Of a stretch of 16,690 nucleotides of DNA, positions 1 to 6,732 are shown in pieces. The stretch lies in the NCBI GenBank assembly GCA_002417975.1, contig DIDE01000039.1, positions 6,734 through 23,423 of the forward strand. Direction: 5' to 3'. This stretch comes from Eggerthellaceae bacterium UBA5808 (GTDB taxonomy: Bacteria; Actinomycetota; Coriobacteriia; Coriobacteriales; Eggerthellaceae). How positions within the stretch are numbered: the first letter of the stretch is position 1; each line of letters starts with the position of its first letter. The notes below the pieces were generated by a model. The model was not told the origin of the DNA, searched no databases, and saw only the letters and a list, made by a program, of their open reading frames with translations. The translations under genes were made by a program, and so were the position numbers.

Positions 1-753
1 ATGTTTGTCGAAGATACCGAGACGGTTAAACAGGCGCTCGACCGTATGCGTGGCACGGGCTATTCTCGTCTTCCGGTATTCCACGAAGATTACGATCGCA
101 TCGTAGGTGTTGTGAAGTATAAGGATCTTGTGCCTGCACTTATGGATGATCGTGATGATGCTGAGGTTGGCGATTTTGCCAAAGAGGCATATTTCGTTCC
201 AGAGACAAAAGATATCTTCCCGATGCTTTCCGAAATGCAAACAAGTCGTCAACAAATGGCCATTGTTGTAGACGAGTATGGTGGTACCGATGGTTTAATA
301 ACGATTGAGGATATTGTCGAGGAAATCGTCGGCGAGATCATTGATGAGACCGATCTCGAGGATAAGCATGTTACGCGGTTAACCGATGGCGAATGGCTTG
401 TCGACGGAAGTCTTCCTGTCGAAGATGCAGCCGAACTTGGCTGGCCCGTTATTGAGTCTGAAGAGTATGAGACCGTAGCTGGTTGGCTTATCGATATGGT
501 TGATACCATTCCGCAGATCGGCGACGATTTTGATATTGATGGATACCGCTTCTCAATTCAATCGATGCGGCGGCATCGAATATCGATGATCAGAGTTAAA
601 CGCCTCGGCGAACCCTCAACGGATGGAGCGGAGCCGTTGCATCAGAGCCAAGATGATACTTCTGACACTCGGAGTCATACGTCGAATAATCGGCGCGAAT
701 CGGAATCTCAGTCAGAAGCGCATCATGGATCTGACGACGAGGATAACGACTGA
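1..753 (+). CDS. CBS-pair / CorC-HlyC domain protein (CNNM/hemolysin C family), 5'-truncated by window edge
   Basis: This is the C-terminal cytosolic part of a CNNM/CorC-type membrane protein, a family linked to divalent cation (Mg2+/Co2+) efflux or homeostasis; many members are called hemolysin-like. Visible are two CBS motifs (about residues 5-55 and 63-115, including MAIVVDEYGGTDGLITIEDI and the acidic VEEIVGEI stretch) and a CorC_HlyC domain (about 130-205, with DGEWLVDGSLPVED and ETVAGWLID). A hydrophilic Ser/Asp/Glu-rich tail of about 45 residues follows. The usual N-terminal DUF21 transmembrane domain is absent. The first base of the window is the first base of an ATG, but that Met most likely corresponds to the internal Met of the family's PRxDM motif, so the gene almost certainly continues upstream. 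The stop is TGA at 751-753, followed at once by a strong hairpin. Family assignment is firm; transport specificity is unknown. Confidence 0.9.
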   Translation: MFVEDTETVKQALDRMRGTGYSRLPVFHEDYDRIVGVVKYKDLVPALMDDRDDAEVGDFAKEAYFVPETKDIFPMLSEMQTSRQQMAIVVDEYGGTDGLITIEDIVEEIVGEIIDETDLEDKHVTRLTDGEWLVDGSLPVEDAAELGWPVIESEEYETVAGWLIDMVDTIPQIGDDFDIDGYRFSIQSMRRHRISMIRVKRLGEPSTDGAEPLHQSQDDTSDTRSHTSNNRRESESQSEAHHGSDDEDND

Positions 754-757
754 TTTC

Positions 758-776
758 GAGGTACGCTTCGTACCTC
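758..776 (+). terminator. Candidate terminator-like hairpin after the CBS gene
   Basis: An 8-bp perfect inverted repeat, GAGGTACG (758-765) and CGTACCTC (769-776), begins 5 nt after the TGA of the CBS protein; in RNA it would form a 7-bp stem with a GCTTC loop. There is no T-run after it (CCCTGG follows), so it is not a textbook intrinsic terminator. It may be a U-tract-less actinobacterial type, an mRNA 3'-end stabiliser, or an attenuator ahead of the PspC gene, whose ribosome binding site lies only about 15 nt further on. Confidence 0.4.
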
Positions 777-806
777 CCCTGGAAGTAAAGGAAAGAGGCG
801 AGCGAT

Positions 807-1841
807 GTGGCTGCAGATAAAGCAACATTTTATCGGAGCCGCCATGGTGTCATCGCTGGCGTTTGTGCAGGTATTGCTGCGTATTACCATACCGATGTTA
901 CCTTTGTTCGCATTCTAACCGCTGTCGTTGCCTGCTTCTCTTTTGGAAGTGTGCTCTTGGTCTATCTTGCACTATGGTTACTTATTCCGCTTGAGCCTCC
1001 GGCGACTGTTCCTTATGATGTCCGTCCTGCATCTATTTCATCTGATATCTATGAATCAGTTATTGACCGCGTAGCGCCTGATTCGCCTCGTGCGCCTACG
1101 GGTGGCGGAAGCGGACACGTTCCACCACCACCTCCTATTGCTGGCTATACAGATCGTCGACGCGCCGCTACTTCAAGGGCTCAGATGCATTCACCTCAAT
1201 CGCAGATGGATGCCTCTCAATCGTTTATGTATGTTCATGGAAACGCTGCGGAGCCGGCTTCACAAGCATCTTCAGGTACTCATAATGTGTGTGCTCCTAT
1301 ACCACCGTATGTTCCAGCAGTTTCTGCTCAGTCAAGTTCTACCGATGCTACGCACGAACGACGTGTGGTATGTGGTGGCCTTTTAATTGGCGTCATTGTG
1401 GCGGTATGCATTGTAAGTATGATTCTTTCGGCGCTTGTCCCTGCATTTGCGGCATGGCAGTTTTGGGCGATGATTGTTATCGCATGGGGAATCGTGCTTA
1501 TTGTCGTTCCTACTCAGTATAGCCATGAGCAAGGATCAATTGTTGCGGGAATAATGATCACGGCGCTAGGTCTGCTACTTCTGTTTTGGTCACTGGGCTT
1601 TATGGTCATTAATTTGGGAATGTTATTCAGCGATTTTTGGCCGCTGCTCTTAATTTCAATGCTTCTTCTTATAATGGGGAACTATGCTTCGCGGGGGTCG
1701 GTGCTTGTCGCGCTTGGCTGTGTCGCGTTCGTTTTATTCTGCCTTCTTGCCGTTTTGTTCTGCTCTGTTCCTGGCCCTACACAGCTACTTTGGGTTCAGC
1801 TTCCTAATAATGCGGGGCTGTTTCTTGATGTGTTGTCTTAA
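807..1841 (+). CDS. PspC-domain integral membrane protein
   Basis: A 344-residue membrane protein. Residues about 5-64 form a canonical PspC domain: an N-terminal YRSRHGVIAGVCAGIAAYY segment, then VTFVRI and a hydrophobic helix ending in LALWLLIPLEPP. PspC is the membrane sensor of the phage-shock/envelope-stress response; in Gram-positive bacteria such domains are often fused to extra membrane segments, as here. A disordered Pro/Ser/Gln-rich linker (about 66-185, with PPPPP) leads to about five C-terminal hydrophobic helices resembling LiaI/LiaF-type membrane domains. The start is GTG at 807, preceded by GGAAAGAGG about 8 nt upstream; the ATG at 805 is in another frame that loses the PspC domain. 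An envelope stress or membrane-integrity role is inferred from the domain only. No PspA or LiaR partner is adjacent. Confidence 0.88.
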   Translation: MAADKATFYRSRHGVIAGVCAGIAAYYHTDVTFVRILTAVVACFSFGSVLLVYLALWLLIPLEPPATVPYDVRPASISSDIYESVIDRVAPDSPRAPTGGGSGHVPPPPPIAGYTDRRRAATSRAQMHSPQSQMDASQSFMYVHGNAAEPASQASSGTHNVCAPIPPYVPAVSAQSSSTDATHERRVVCGGLLIGVIVAVCIVSMILSALVPAFAAWQFWAMIVIAWGIVLIVVPTQYSHEQGSIVAGIMITALGLLLLFWSLGFMVINLGMLFSDFWPLLLISMLLLIMGNYASRGSVLVALGCVAFVLFCLLAVLFCSVPGPTQLLWVQLPNNAGLFLDVLS

Positions 1842-2006
1842 TGCTCTTGATGTGGTTTGGCGTGGTGCTTATGCGATGCGTTGCTTTGCAGAGCATTTTG
1901 ACGGGGGTAAAAGATGGTGCCTACTAAAGGAAATGCTGCAGAGCAACTAATGACTTATACGATACGACGCGCGCTTACGCTTTTATCGTTTTGAACATGA
2001 GGCACG

Positions 2007-2035
2007 TTCACGGATGAGGTCTTTTGTCGTATACT
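2007..2035 (+). promoter_or_regulatory. Candidate sigma70-type promoter for the TrkA-like pair
   Basis: TTCACG (2007-2012, 4 of 6 to the -35 consensus) and TATACT (2030-2035, 5 of 6 to the -10 consensus) are separated by 17 bp. The expected start site near 2042 leaves a leader of about 20 nt containing the ribosome binding site AAAGGA (2052-2057) of the gene starting at 2063. This is a motif match only. Confidence 0.45.
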
Positions 2036-2062
2036 GCATGACGTTATACGGAAAGGAAACGG

Positions 2063-2725
2063 ATGAGCGCAAACATTATCGTGGTAGGGTGCGGACGCGT
2101 TGGATCGCAGCTTGCCAATATGCTTTCGGAGAACGACAGCAACGTATGCGTGATTGATAAAAACCCTGATGCGTTTGTCAATTTGGGCCATGCATTTAAT
2201 GGATCAGTTATCCAAGGTGTGGGTTTTGACGAGGAAACGCTTGAGCGTGCTGGCGTCGAAGAATGTGACTGTGTTGCTGCAGTTACGCAGTTTGATAATG
2301 CCAATCTAATGGTGTCTGAGGTTGCAAGTCGTCTGTATCATGTGCCACACGTTATAGCCCGTTTATATAACCCGGGGCATGAGCGAGCGTATGAACAACT
2401 CGGGCTCGACTACGTATGCGGCACTTCGCTTGTCGCAGAGGAAGTCTTTTCTAAAATTGCTTCAGGACATGGATCCCATGTTGATACGTTTGGCAATTAC
2501 GAAGTATTGCGTTTTTCCCTTGATCTACGTGGCAATAACCGAACGACGATTCGCGTCAATGAGCTGGAACGACAGCATGAAGTGCGCATTGTTGCATTTG
2601 AACGAGCCGATGGACATTCAAGTTCGATTCCGACGGGAGAGAGCGTTTTATCGCATGGCGATTTTGTGCTCGCTTGTGTGCGGAAGGATATTATTCCTGC
2701 ATTCGCACGTTGGATTCAGGATTAG
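2063..2725 (+). CDS. TrkA/KtrA-like RCK potassium-transport regulatory protein (first copy)
   Basis: A 220-residue cytosolic RCK protein of the TrkA/KtrA type, which gates a membrane K+ translocation subunit in response to bound nucleotide. The N-terminal Rossmann fold has the glycine motif VVGCGRVG (residues 7-14) and the acidic ribose-binding D32 at the end of the second strand (VCVIDKNPDAF). Further on are VAAVTQFDNANLMVSEVA and a second domain (about 135-220) of RCK_C/TrkA_C type ending in LSHGDFVLACVR. The length fits a single RCK_N+RCK_C unit rather than the doubled E. coli TrkA. It is followed after 11 nt by a paralogue, so the two are probably co-translated and may form a heteromeric ring. 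No TrkH/KtrB channel gene lies in the window, so the partner is unidentified. Confidence 0.88.
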   Translation: MSANIIVVGCGRVGSQLANMLSENDSNVCVIDKNPDAFVNLGHAFNGSVIQGVGFDEETLERAGVEECDCVAAVTQFDNANLMVSEVASRLYHVPHVIARLYNPGHERAYEQLGLDYVCGTSLVAEEVFSKIASGHGSHVDTFGNYEVLRFSLDLRGNNRTTIRVNELERQHEVRIVAFERADGHSSSIPTGESVLSHGDFVLACVRKDIIPAFARWIQD

Positions 2726-2736
2726 GGGGATAGCGC

Positions 2737-3408
2737 GTGTACATTGTAATCAATGGTGGCGGAAAAATTGGCGAATATCTTGCCCGCATTATGCTTGAGC
2801 AGGATAACGAAGTGGCTATCATCGAGGAACAAGCAACTGTTGCAGATCGTCTTTCTGGTGTATTGAATGGACGCTATCTTATTATTTGCGGAGATGGATG
2901 TACTTCGCACTTTCAAGAAGAAGCTGATATTCGCCGTGCTGATGTGTTTGTATCGACGACGGGGCAGGATGACGCTAATCTTGTTTCGTGCGAAATCGCA
3001 ACACGCGTATTTGATGTTCCACGCTGCATTGCTCGCGTAAATAACCCTAAGAATTTGCGGATATTCCGCGAGGTTGGCATCGAATGTGTTTCGTCGACAA
3101 CGTTAATCGCAACAATCATTCAAGAGGATGCTGTGTTGGGCGGTATCGGTGTTCTCTCCTCGCTGTCTCAGGGCAATGTTATGCTCAGCGAAGTGACGGT
3201 TCCTCGTATGAAGCATCACGATAATGAGACAGGCATTCTTGCTCGACATGTTCCTGTTCCCGAAGGTTGTTTGCTTGTTGCTGTGTCGAAGGGCGACGAT
3301 GTCGAAGTTGTTGGATCCGATACGACACTACTTCCTGGTGATGTTGTAACAATCGCAACCGATACTGATAAGAAAGTTGCAGCGTATAATGCAGTACGAC
3401 AGCTTTAA
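2737..3408 (+). CDS. TrkA/KtrA-like RCK potassium-transport regulatory protein (second copy)
   Basis: A 223-residue paralogue of the preceding gene with the same layout: a Rossmann RCK_N domain with VINGGGKIGEYLA near the N-terminus and an acidic residue (E30) ending the second strand, the conserved QDDANLVSCEIATRVF segment, then an RCK_C domain (about 140-223) with LLPGDVVTIATDTDKKV. The glycine motif is GGGKIG instead of the GCGRVG of the first copy, so nucleotide affinity could differ. The start is GTG at 2737; the ribosome binding site AGGGGGA overlaps the TAG of the first copy, which indicates one operon and coupled translation. The role is inferred to be cytosolic gating of a K+ uptake system encoded elsewhere. 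Having two half-size RCK proteins side by side suggests duplication and specialisation in place of one fused TrkA. Confidence 0.87.
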   Translation: MYIVINGGGKIGEYLARIMLEQDNEVAIIEEQATVADRLSGVLNGRYLIICGDGCTSHFQEEADIRRADVFVSTTGQDDANLVSCEIATRVFDVPRCIARVNNPKNLRIFREVGIECVSSTTLIATIIQEDAVLGGIGVLSSLSQGNVMLSEVTVPRMKHHDNETGILARHVPVPEGCLLVAVSKGDDVEVVGSDTTLLPGDVVTIATDTDKKVAAYNAVRQL

Positions 3409-3416
3409 TGTAAGGT

Positions 3417-3432
3417 GTTGTAGCACTACAAC
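3417..3432. repeat. Perfect 7-bp inverted repeat downstream of the TrkA pair
   Basis: GTTGTAG (3417-3423), a CA spacer, then CTACAAC (3426-3432), starting 9 nt after the TrkA-2 stop. The two-base spacer suits a dimeric DNA-binding protein better than an RNA hairpin, though a 6-bp stem with a GCAC loop is possible. No T-run follows. It lies about 170 bp upstream of purB and could be an operator; no similar site was seen ahead of purC or purS. Confidence 0.3.
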
Positions 3433-3445
3433 GATAGAGACGATG

Positions 3446-3467
3446 GTTCGGACGCGCTTGTCTGAAC
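3446..3467 (+). terminator. Candidate hairpin terminator of the TrkA operon
   Basis: GTTCGGAC (3446-3453) can pair with GTCTGAAC (3460-3467) over 8 bp with one G-U pair around the loop GCGCTT. It sits 37 nt after the TrkA-2 stop and before purB, where a transcript end is expected. It is followed by AAAGAAA instead of a T-run, so intrinsic activity is uncertain. Confidence 0.3.
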
Positions 3468-3562
3468 AAAGAAATGAACGTATACCTTCGTAGCATTAAA
3501 TGATGAAGTATGTATAAGCGGCATTAGCAATAAGTTATCGCTAGAGGAGCCGTTAGACTATA

Positions 3563-3577
3563 GGACACTTAATGTCC
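3563..3577. repeat. Short inverted repeat in the purB leader
   Basis: GGACA (3563-3567) and TGTCC (3573-3577) flank CTTAA, 12 nt before the purB ribosome binding site GGAGGAAAGG (3589-3598). A weak TATAGG-like -10 (3559-3564) overlaps its left edge. This could be an operator or a small leader hairpin; the stem is short and it may be chance. Confidence 0.2.
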
Positions 3578-3599
3578 GTGATTTGTTTGGAGGAAAGGC

Positions 3600-4943
3600 A
3601 TGATCGCACGCTATACTCGTCCCGCGATGGGCAAGATCTGGTCGGATGAGAATAAATTTTCCATCTGGAAAGAAATTGAGCTTCTCGCCTGCGAGGCACA
3701 AGCTCAACTTGGCGAGACTGGTATTACCAAAGAAGAAGCTGCTTGGATTCGTTCCCATGCCGATTTTACTGTCGATCGTATCAATGAGATTGAAGCAGTG
3801 ACTAATCACGACGTAATTGCGTTTTTGACCTGCATGGCTGAATATATCGATCGTGATGTTCCTGATGGTGACAAAAAACCATCGCGTTGGGTCCACTATG
3901 GCATGACGAGCTCTGACCTTGGTGACACCGCTCTGTCGTATCAGATATCCCAGGCACTCGATATCATTATTGACGACGTTAAGCAGATTGGTAAAATCTG
4001 TAAGCGCCGTGCGTTTGAATTCCAAAACACCTTATGCGTTGGTCGTACGCATGGCATCCATGCAGAGCCGATGACCTTTGGCATGAAGTTTGGCTCATGG
4101 GCGTGGGCAATGAAACGTGCAGCCGTACGTTTGCAGCAAGCTCGCGAGGTTGCTGCAACAGGCGCAATCAGCGGTGCGGTTGGAACGTATTCGAGTATTG
4201 ATCCGTTTATCGAACAGTACGTTTGCAAGCAGCTTGGCTTGAAGCCGGACCCCTTGTCTACGCAGGTTTTGGCTCGCGATCGCCATGCACAGGTTGCTAC
4301 TGCTCTCGGATGTTGTGCGGCATCGCTCGAATCGATTGCTATGCAGGTACGGTTACTGCAAGAAACTGACTGCATCGAAGCTGAGGAGCCGTTTAAGAAG
4401 GGGCAGAAGGGATCTTCTGCTATGCCTCATAAACGTAATCCAATCACCGTAGAACGCGTCTGTGGTCTCTCTCGTGTCATTAAAGCAAACACTCAGGTTG
4501 CATACGATGATGTTGCTCTGTGGTTTGAGCGTGATATTAGCCATTCGAGTGCTGAGCGTACGGCGTTGACCGATAGTTTTATTGCACTCGATTATATATG
4601 CGATAAGATGCGTTGGATTCTTGATGGATTACAGACGTACCCTGAAGCAATGAAGGCCAATCTTGGCAAAACGCGTGGGCTTATCTTTAGCTCAAAGGTT
4701 CTTCTTGCCTTGGTAAATACTGGGATTACGCGTGAAGATGCATACGTCATTGTCCAGCGTAATGCGATGGACACGTGGCACGATGTTCAGCAGGCAAAAC
4801 AAGGACCGACGTTCCGCGAGCGTCTTGAATCCGATCCGGAATGTACGCTTGATGCGACAACGCTTGACACTATCTTTGATCCGTGGGATTTCTTAACGCG
4901 TAAAGATATCGTGTTCGATCGTTTGCAGGAATTGTCCTTCTAA
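3600..4943 (+). CDS. purB: Adenylosuccinate lyase
   Basis: PurB acts twice in the cytosol: it cleaves SAICAR to AICAR plus fumarate in IMP synthesis, and adenylosuccinate to AMP plus fumarate. The 447-residue protein is a full-length member of the fumarase/aspartase superfamily. Visible are the N-terminal RYTRPAMGKIWSDENKF typical of PurB, TSSDLGDTALSYQ, the histidine-bearing GRTHGIHAEPMTFG (H151/H154), and the superfamily signature GSSAMPHKRNP at residues 271-281, whose serines lie on the mobile catalytic loop. The start ATG follows a near-ideal GGAGGAAAGG ribosome binding site 1 nt after its last G. It stands alone, about 190 bp from the upstream TrkA pair and separated from the other pur genes here by three genes. 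The stop TAA (4941-4943) directly touches the stop of the convergent Tat-signal gene, leaving no room for a terminator. Confidence 0.97.
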   Translation: MIARYTRPAMGKIWSDENKFSIWKEIELLACEAQAQLGETGITKEEAAWIRSHADFTVDRINEIEAVTNHDVIAFLTCMAEYIDRDVPDGDKKPSRWVHYGMTSSDLGDTALSYQISQALDIIIDDVKQIGKICKRRAFEFQNTLCVGRTHGIHAEPMTFGMKFGSWAWAMKRAAVRLQQAREVAATGAISGAVGTYSSIDPFIEQYVCKQLGLKPDPLSTQVLARDRHAQVATALGCCAASLESIAMQVRLLQETDCIEAEEPFKKGQKGSSAMPHKRNPITVERVCGLSRVIKANTQVAYDDVALWFERDISHSSAERTALTDSFIALDYICDKMRWILDGLQTYPEAMKANLGKTRGLIFSSKVLLALVNTGITREDAYVIVQRNAMDTWHDVQQAKQGPTFRERLESDPECTLDATTLDTIFDPWDFLTRKDIVFDRLQELSF

Positions 4944-6329
4944 TTACGCTGAGGTTGGCGTCCAGATACGAACGTGGCACGAACGGTCGCTTTCGCCGGA
5001 GGTATTGGTCTGATCGATGGTCATGATCGATACCACTTGGTCGACCGTTCCCGTACTTGCTAGATAATCTCCCCAATCCGAACAACCGCTCTCGGTATCG
5101 AGTGTGCAATAAGTTCGGTTGGAGAGATTGACGAAACAAACGGTTTGCGTCGATTTGACGACAAAATACGATCCGCACCAGCAGGGAGCGGAAAGTGGCG
5201 TTTTCCCAAATCGGAACCATTGAGCTGTATCGTAGCGCCCTGTAGATGGCTGTTGCAGTGGCGTGTATGTTCCCAGATTGGCGATTCCATCGCCGTAACT
5301 ATAAATACTTTCGAAGCAGAACGAAAAGCCCGTCGATCCATAACCGATCTCAATAGGCTTCATACCTGATGGCAGAGTAATAGAATCTAGGACGTTGCCA
5401 TTTTGCGCGTCCACATATACAAGATCGTAGTAAGAATTCGACGAAGCATTACGTGGCGAGATTGCGACACCTGAATTTCCAGCATAGAGTGGCGTTGCCA
5501 TACTTCCCTTAGAAATGTAGAGATCCTCTGCGCTACCTGAGGATACATAAGCTCCTTTGAGACGTGCATCTCCTGTTTTTGCATCATCTGCCGTAGCGGA
5601 AGGCATAACAACCCAAAACGCGCGATCGCCAACGATACCAATCGTTGGCGTTTCTACGTTGCTGCCTCCTTCATCGACGAGACGAACAGATCCAAGTGCC
5701 AATGACGATGAGAGTGGTGCTACATAGATGCGCCAATAACCCTCAAGGATATTGGCTTCGGTCCATATAAGTCCGTGGTCTGAGCAACGGACATCGTAAA
5801 TTTCAAAATTTTCGTCGTTTCCCTGGGCTTTATCTAGGACGGGAATCTGCGATCCGTCGGAGAGACGTAGCAGGGAGACGGTTGAAAGTGGATGCGATGA
5901 TGCCGTAGGAATCAAACAGGCGGCAACAGCAGCGTTTCCAGCCCAAACGAGGGTGCCAAAAGGAACAGTGTAGGATCCCGCCTGACTGACGGCTTCGTCT
6001 TGAGTTACCTCGGTAAGATCTGCCAATGAGATGACTTGCGTATCGGTAACGTGAAGGTACGAAACCGTTCCCGATTTGGATTTTGCAGCACTTCCTACGG
6101 CAATTGCACCACCTGCGGCAATTGATGCCGCTCCGATGCCAAGCGCGCCGTAGAGAAATCGCCTTCGCGTCATGAGAATCGTATTGCCGTGCGGTGAAGG
6201 AACAGCAATGGGGCGTTTCCGCTTTTCGGAGCGTTCCTGTTCGATCTTTCGAACGCTTGGGCGAGAAGACGCTGAAGTCGTACGCGGGCGCTGACGATTC
6301 CGATCATATTGTTGCTTCTGTCGGCTCAT
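4944..6329 (-). CDS. Twin-arginine signal, probable beta-propeller exported/anchored protein of unknown function
   Basis: A 461-residue protein with a long basic, disordered N-terminus (about 50 residues, rich in Arg/Gln/Ser/Lys). It is followed by a twin-arginine motif TRRRFLYG (T54, R55-R57, F58, L59) and a Gly/Ala-rich hydrophobic segment (about 60-82, GALGIGAASIAAGGAIAV). That is a Tat signal or signal anchor, so the mature part is expected outside the membrane, folded before export. No lipobox cysteine follows. The rest is Ser/Thr/Gly/Tyr-rich with repeated short strands such as YWRIYVAPL, YDLVYVDAQNGNVLDSITLPSG and WFRFGKTPLSAPCW; this looks like a WD40/PQQ-like propeller, but I cannot count blades reliably. 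The start at 6329 is supported by AAAGGGAG just upstream; M53 would give a conventional-length signal but has no ribosome binding site. No enzymatic motif was recognised, so function is unknown. Confidence 0.8.
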   Translation of the reverse strand: MSRQKQQYDRNRQRPRTTSASSRPSVRKIEQERSEKRKRPIAVPSPHGNTILMTRRRFLYGALGIGAASIAAGGAIAVGSAAKSKSGTVSYLHVTDTQVISLADLTEVTQDEAVSQAGSYTVPFGTLVWAGNAAVAACLIPTASSHPLSTVSLLRLSDGSQIPVLDKAQGNDENFEIYDVRCSDHGLIWTEANILEGYWRIYVAPLSSSLALGSVRLVDEGGSNVETPTIGIVGDRAFWVVMPSATADDAKTGDARLKGAYVSSGSAEDLYISKGSMATPLYAGNSGVAISPRNASSNSYYDLVYVDAQNGNVLDSITLPSGMKPIEIGYGSTGFSFCFESIYSYGDGIANLGTYTPLQQPSTGRYDTAQWFRFGKTPLSAPCWCGSYFVVKSTQTVCFVNLSNRTYCTLDTESGCSDWGDYLASTGTVDQVVSIMTIDQTNTSGESDRSCHVRIWTPTSA

Positions 6330-6550
6330 CTGCTCCCTTTCGGATCATACCGTATATGGCACAGCACCACGCACATTCTTGGATCTTCAGATACTTTCGG
6401 GCGTGCATGAAGCTGTATAAATTCCAGCTGTTGTGAATCGTTGCAAGATCATAGGGAATCTGATGGTCGTAAGGCGATTCATTTTGCTGACGATGTTTAC
6501 ACGTTTATTGTGTCATTTCATTCAGGGTCTACGGGGCTTCGATGCTAAAT

Positions 6551-6559
6551 TGCTACAAT
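6551..6559 (+). promoter_or_regulatory. Candidate extended -10 promoter element upstream of the response regulator
   Basis: TGCTACAAT matches the extended -10 form TGnTATAAT with one change. No good -35 lies 17 bp upstream, which is tolerated in extended -10 promoters. It would give an untranslated leader of roughly 165 nt containing the 6601-6627 palindrome. This is a motif match only. Confidence 0.25.
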
Positions 6560-6600
6560 AAATGCAAACGGCAGGTGGAGTTATAAGCGAAGTTGCGGTG

Positions 6601-6627
6601 TCACGCAGAATCGTGCACGATCCGTGA
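6601..6627. repeat. Nested palindrome upstream of the two-component operon
   Basis: A perfect 12-bp palindrome, ATCGTGCACGAT (6610-6621), is enclosed by a second inverted repeat, TCACG (6601-6605) and CGTGA (6623-6627). It lies about 105 bp before the response regulator start, in non-coding DNA. It could be a two-fold symmetric operator, possibly an autoregulatory site, or fold as a leader hairpin. OmpR-family regulators usually bind direct repeats, so a different regulator is equally possible. Confidence 0.4.
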
Positions 6628-6732
6628 TTGCTACTTCAAAATTCGACTCCCTATCCGTTGATCGTTATAGTGTAGACATAAGCTGTATCGGTCGTACGTA
6701 GCGTACTCTATGAGCTTGAGGAGCATATATCC

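Larger units (their letters stand above)
6330..6732. other. 403-bp divergent intergenic region
   Basis: This region separates the minus-strand Tat-signal gene from the plus-strand two-component operon, so it should carry promoters in both directions. I see no coding potential and no tRNA fold. It holds an extended -10-like element (6551-6559), a nested palindrome (6601-6627), a second TATAGT hexamer (6666-6671) with no good -35, and the short inverted repeat GTACG/CGTAC near 6694-6706. On the minus strand, TATACG/TATGAT-like hexamers lie just upstream of the Tat gene, but their spacing to the start codon is short. Confidence 0.6.

Noticed and set aside
249..509. Minus-strand ORF inside the CBS protein gene, and similar antisense ORFs elsewhere (e.g. 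13200-13883, 8583-9047)
   Set aside because: They lie opposite well-supported genes, have no recognisable domains and show composition expected of shadow frames.
805..840. ATG at 805 as the PspC gene start
   Set aside because: It is in a different frame from the PspC domain; the GTG at 807 gives the domain and sits at the right distance from GGAAAGAGG.
1841..1899. ATGCTCT/AGAGCAT inverted repeat followed by TTTT after the PspC gene
   Set aside because: The arms are 42 nt apart with little pairing between them, so a terminator is possible but too weak to list as a feature.
6590..6655. tRNA-like TTCGACTCC stretch upstream of the response regulator
   Set aside because: It resembles a T-arm, but no acceptor stem, D-arm or anticodon arm could be placed around it.
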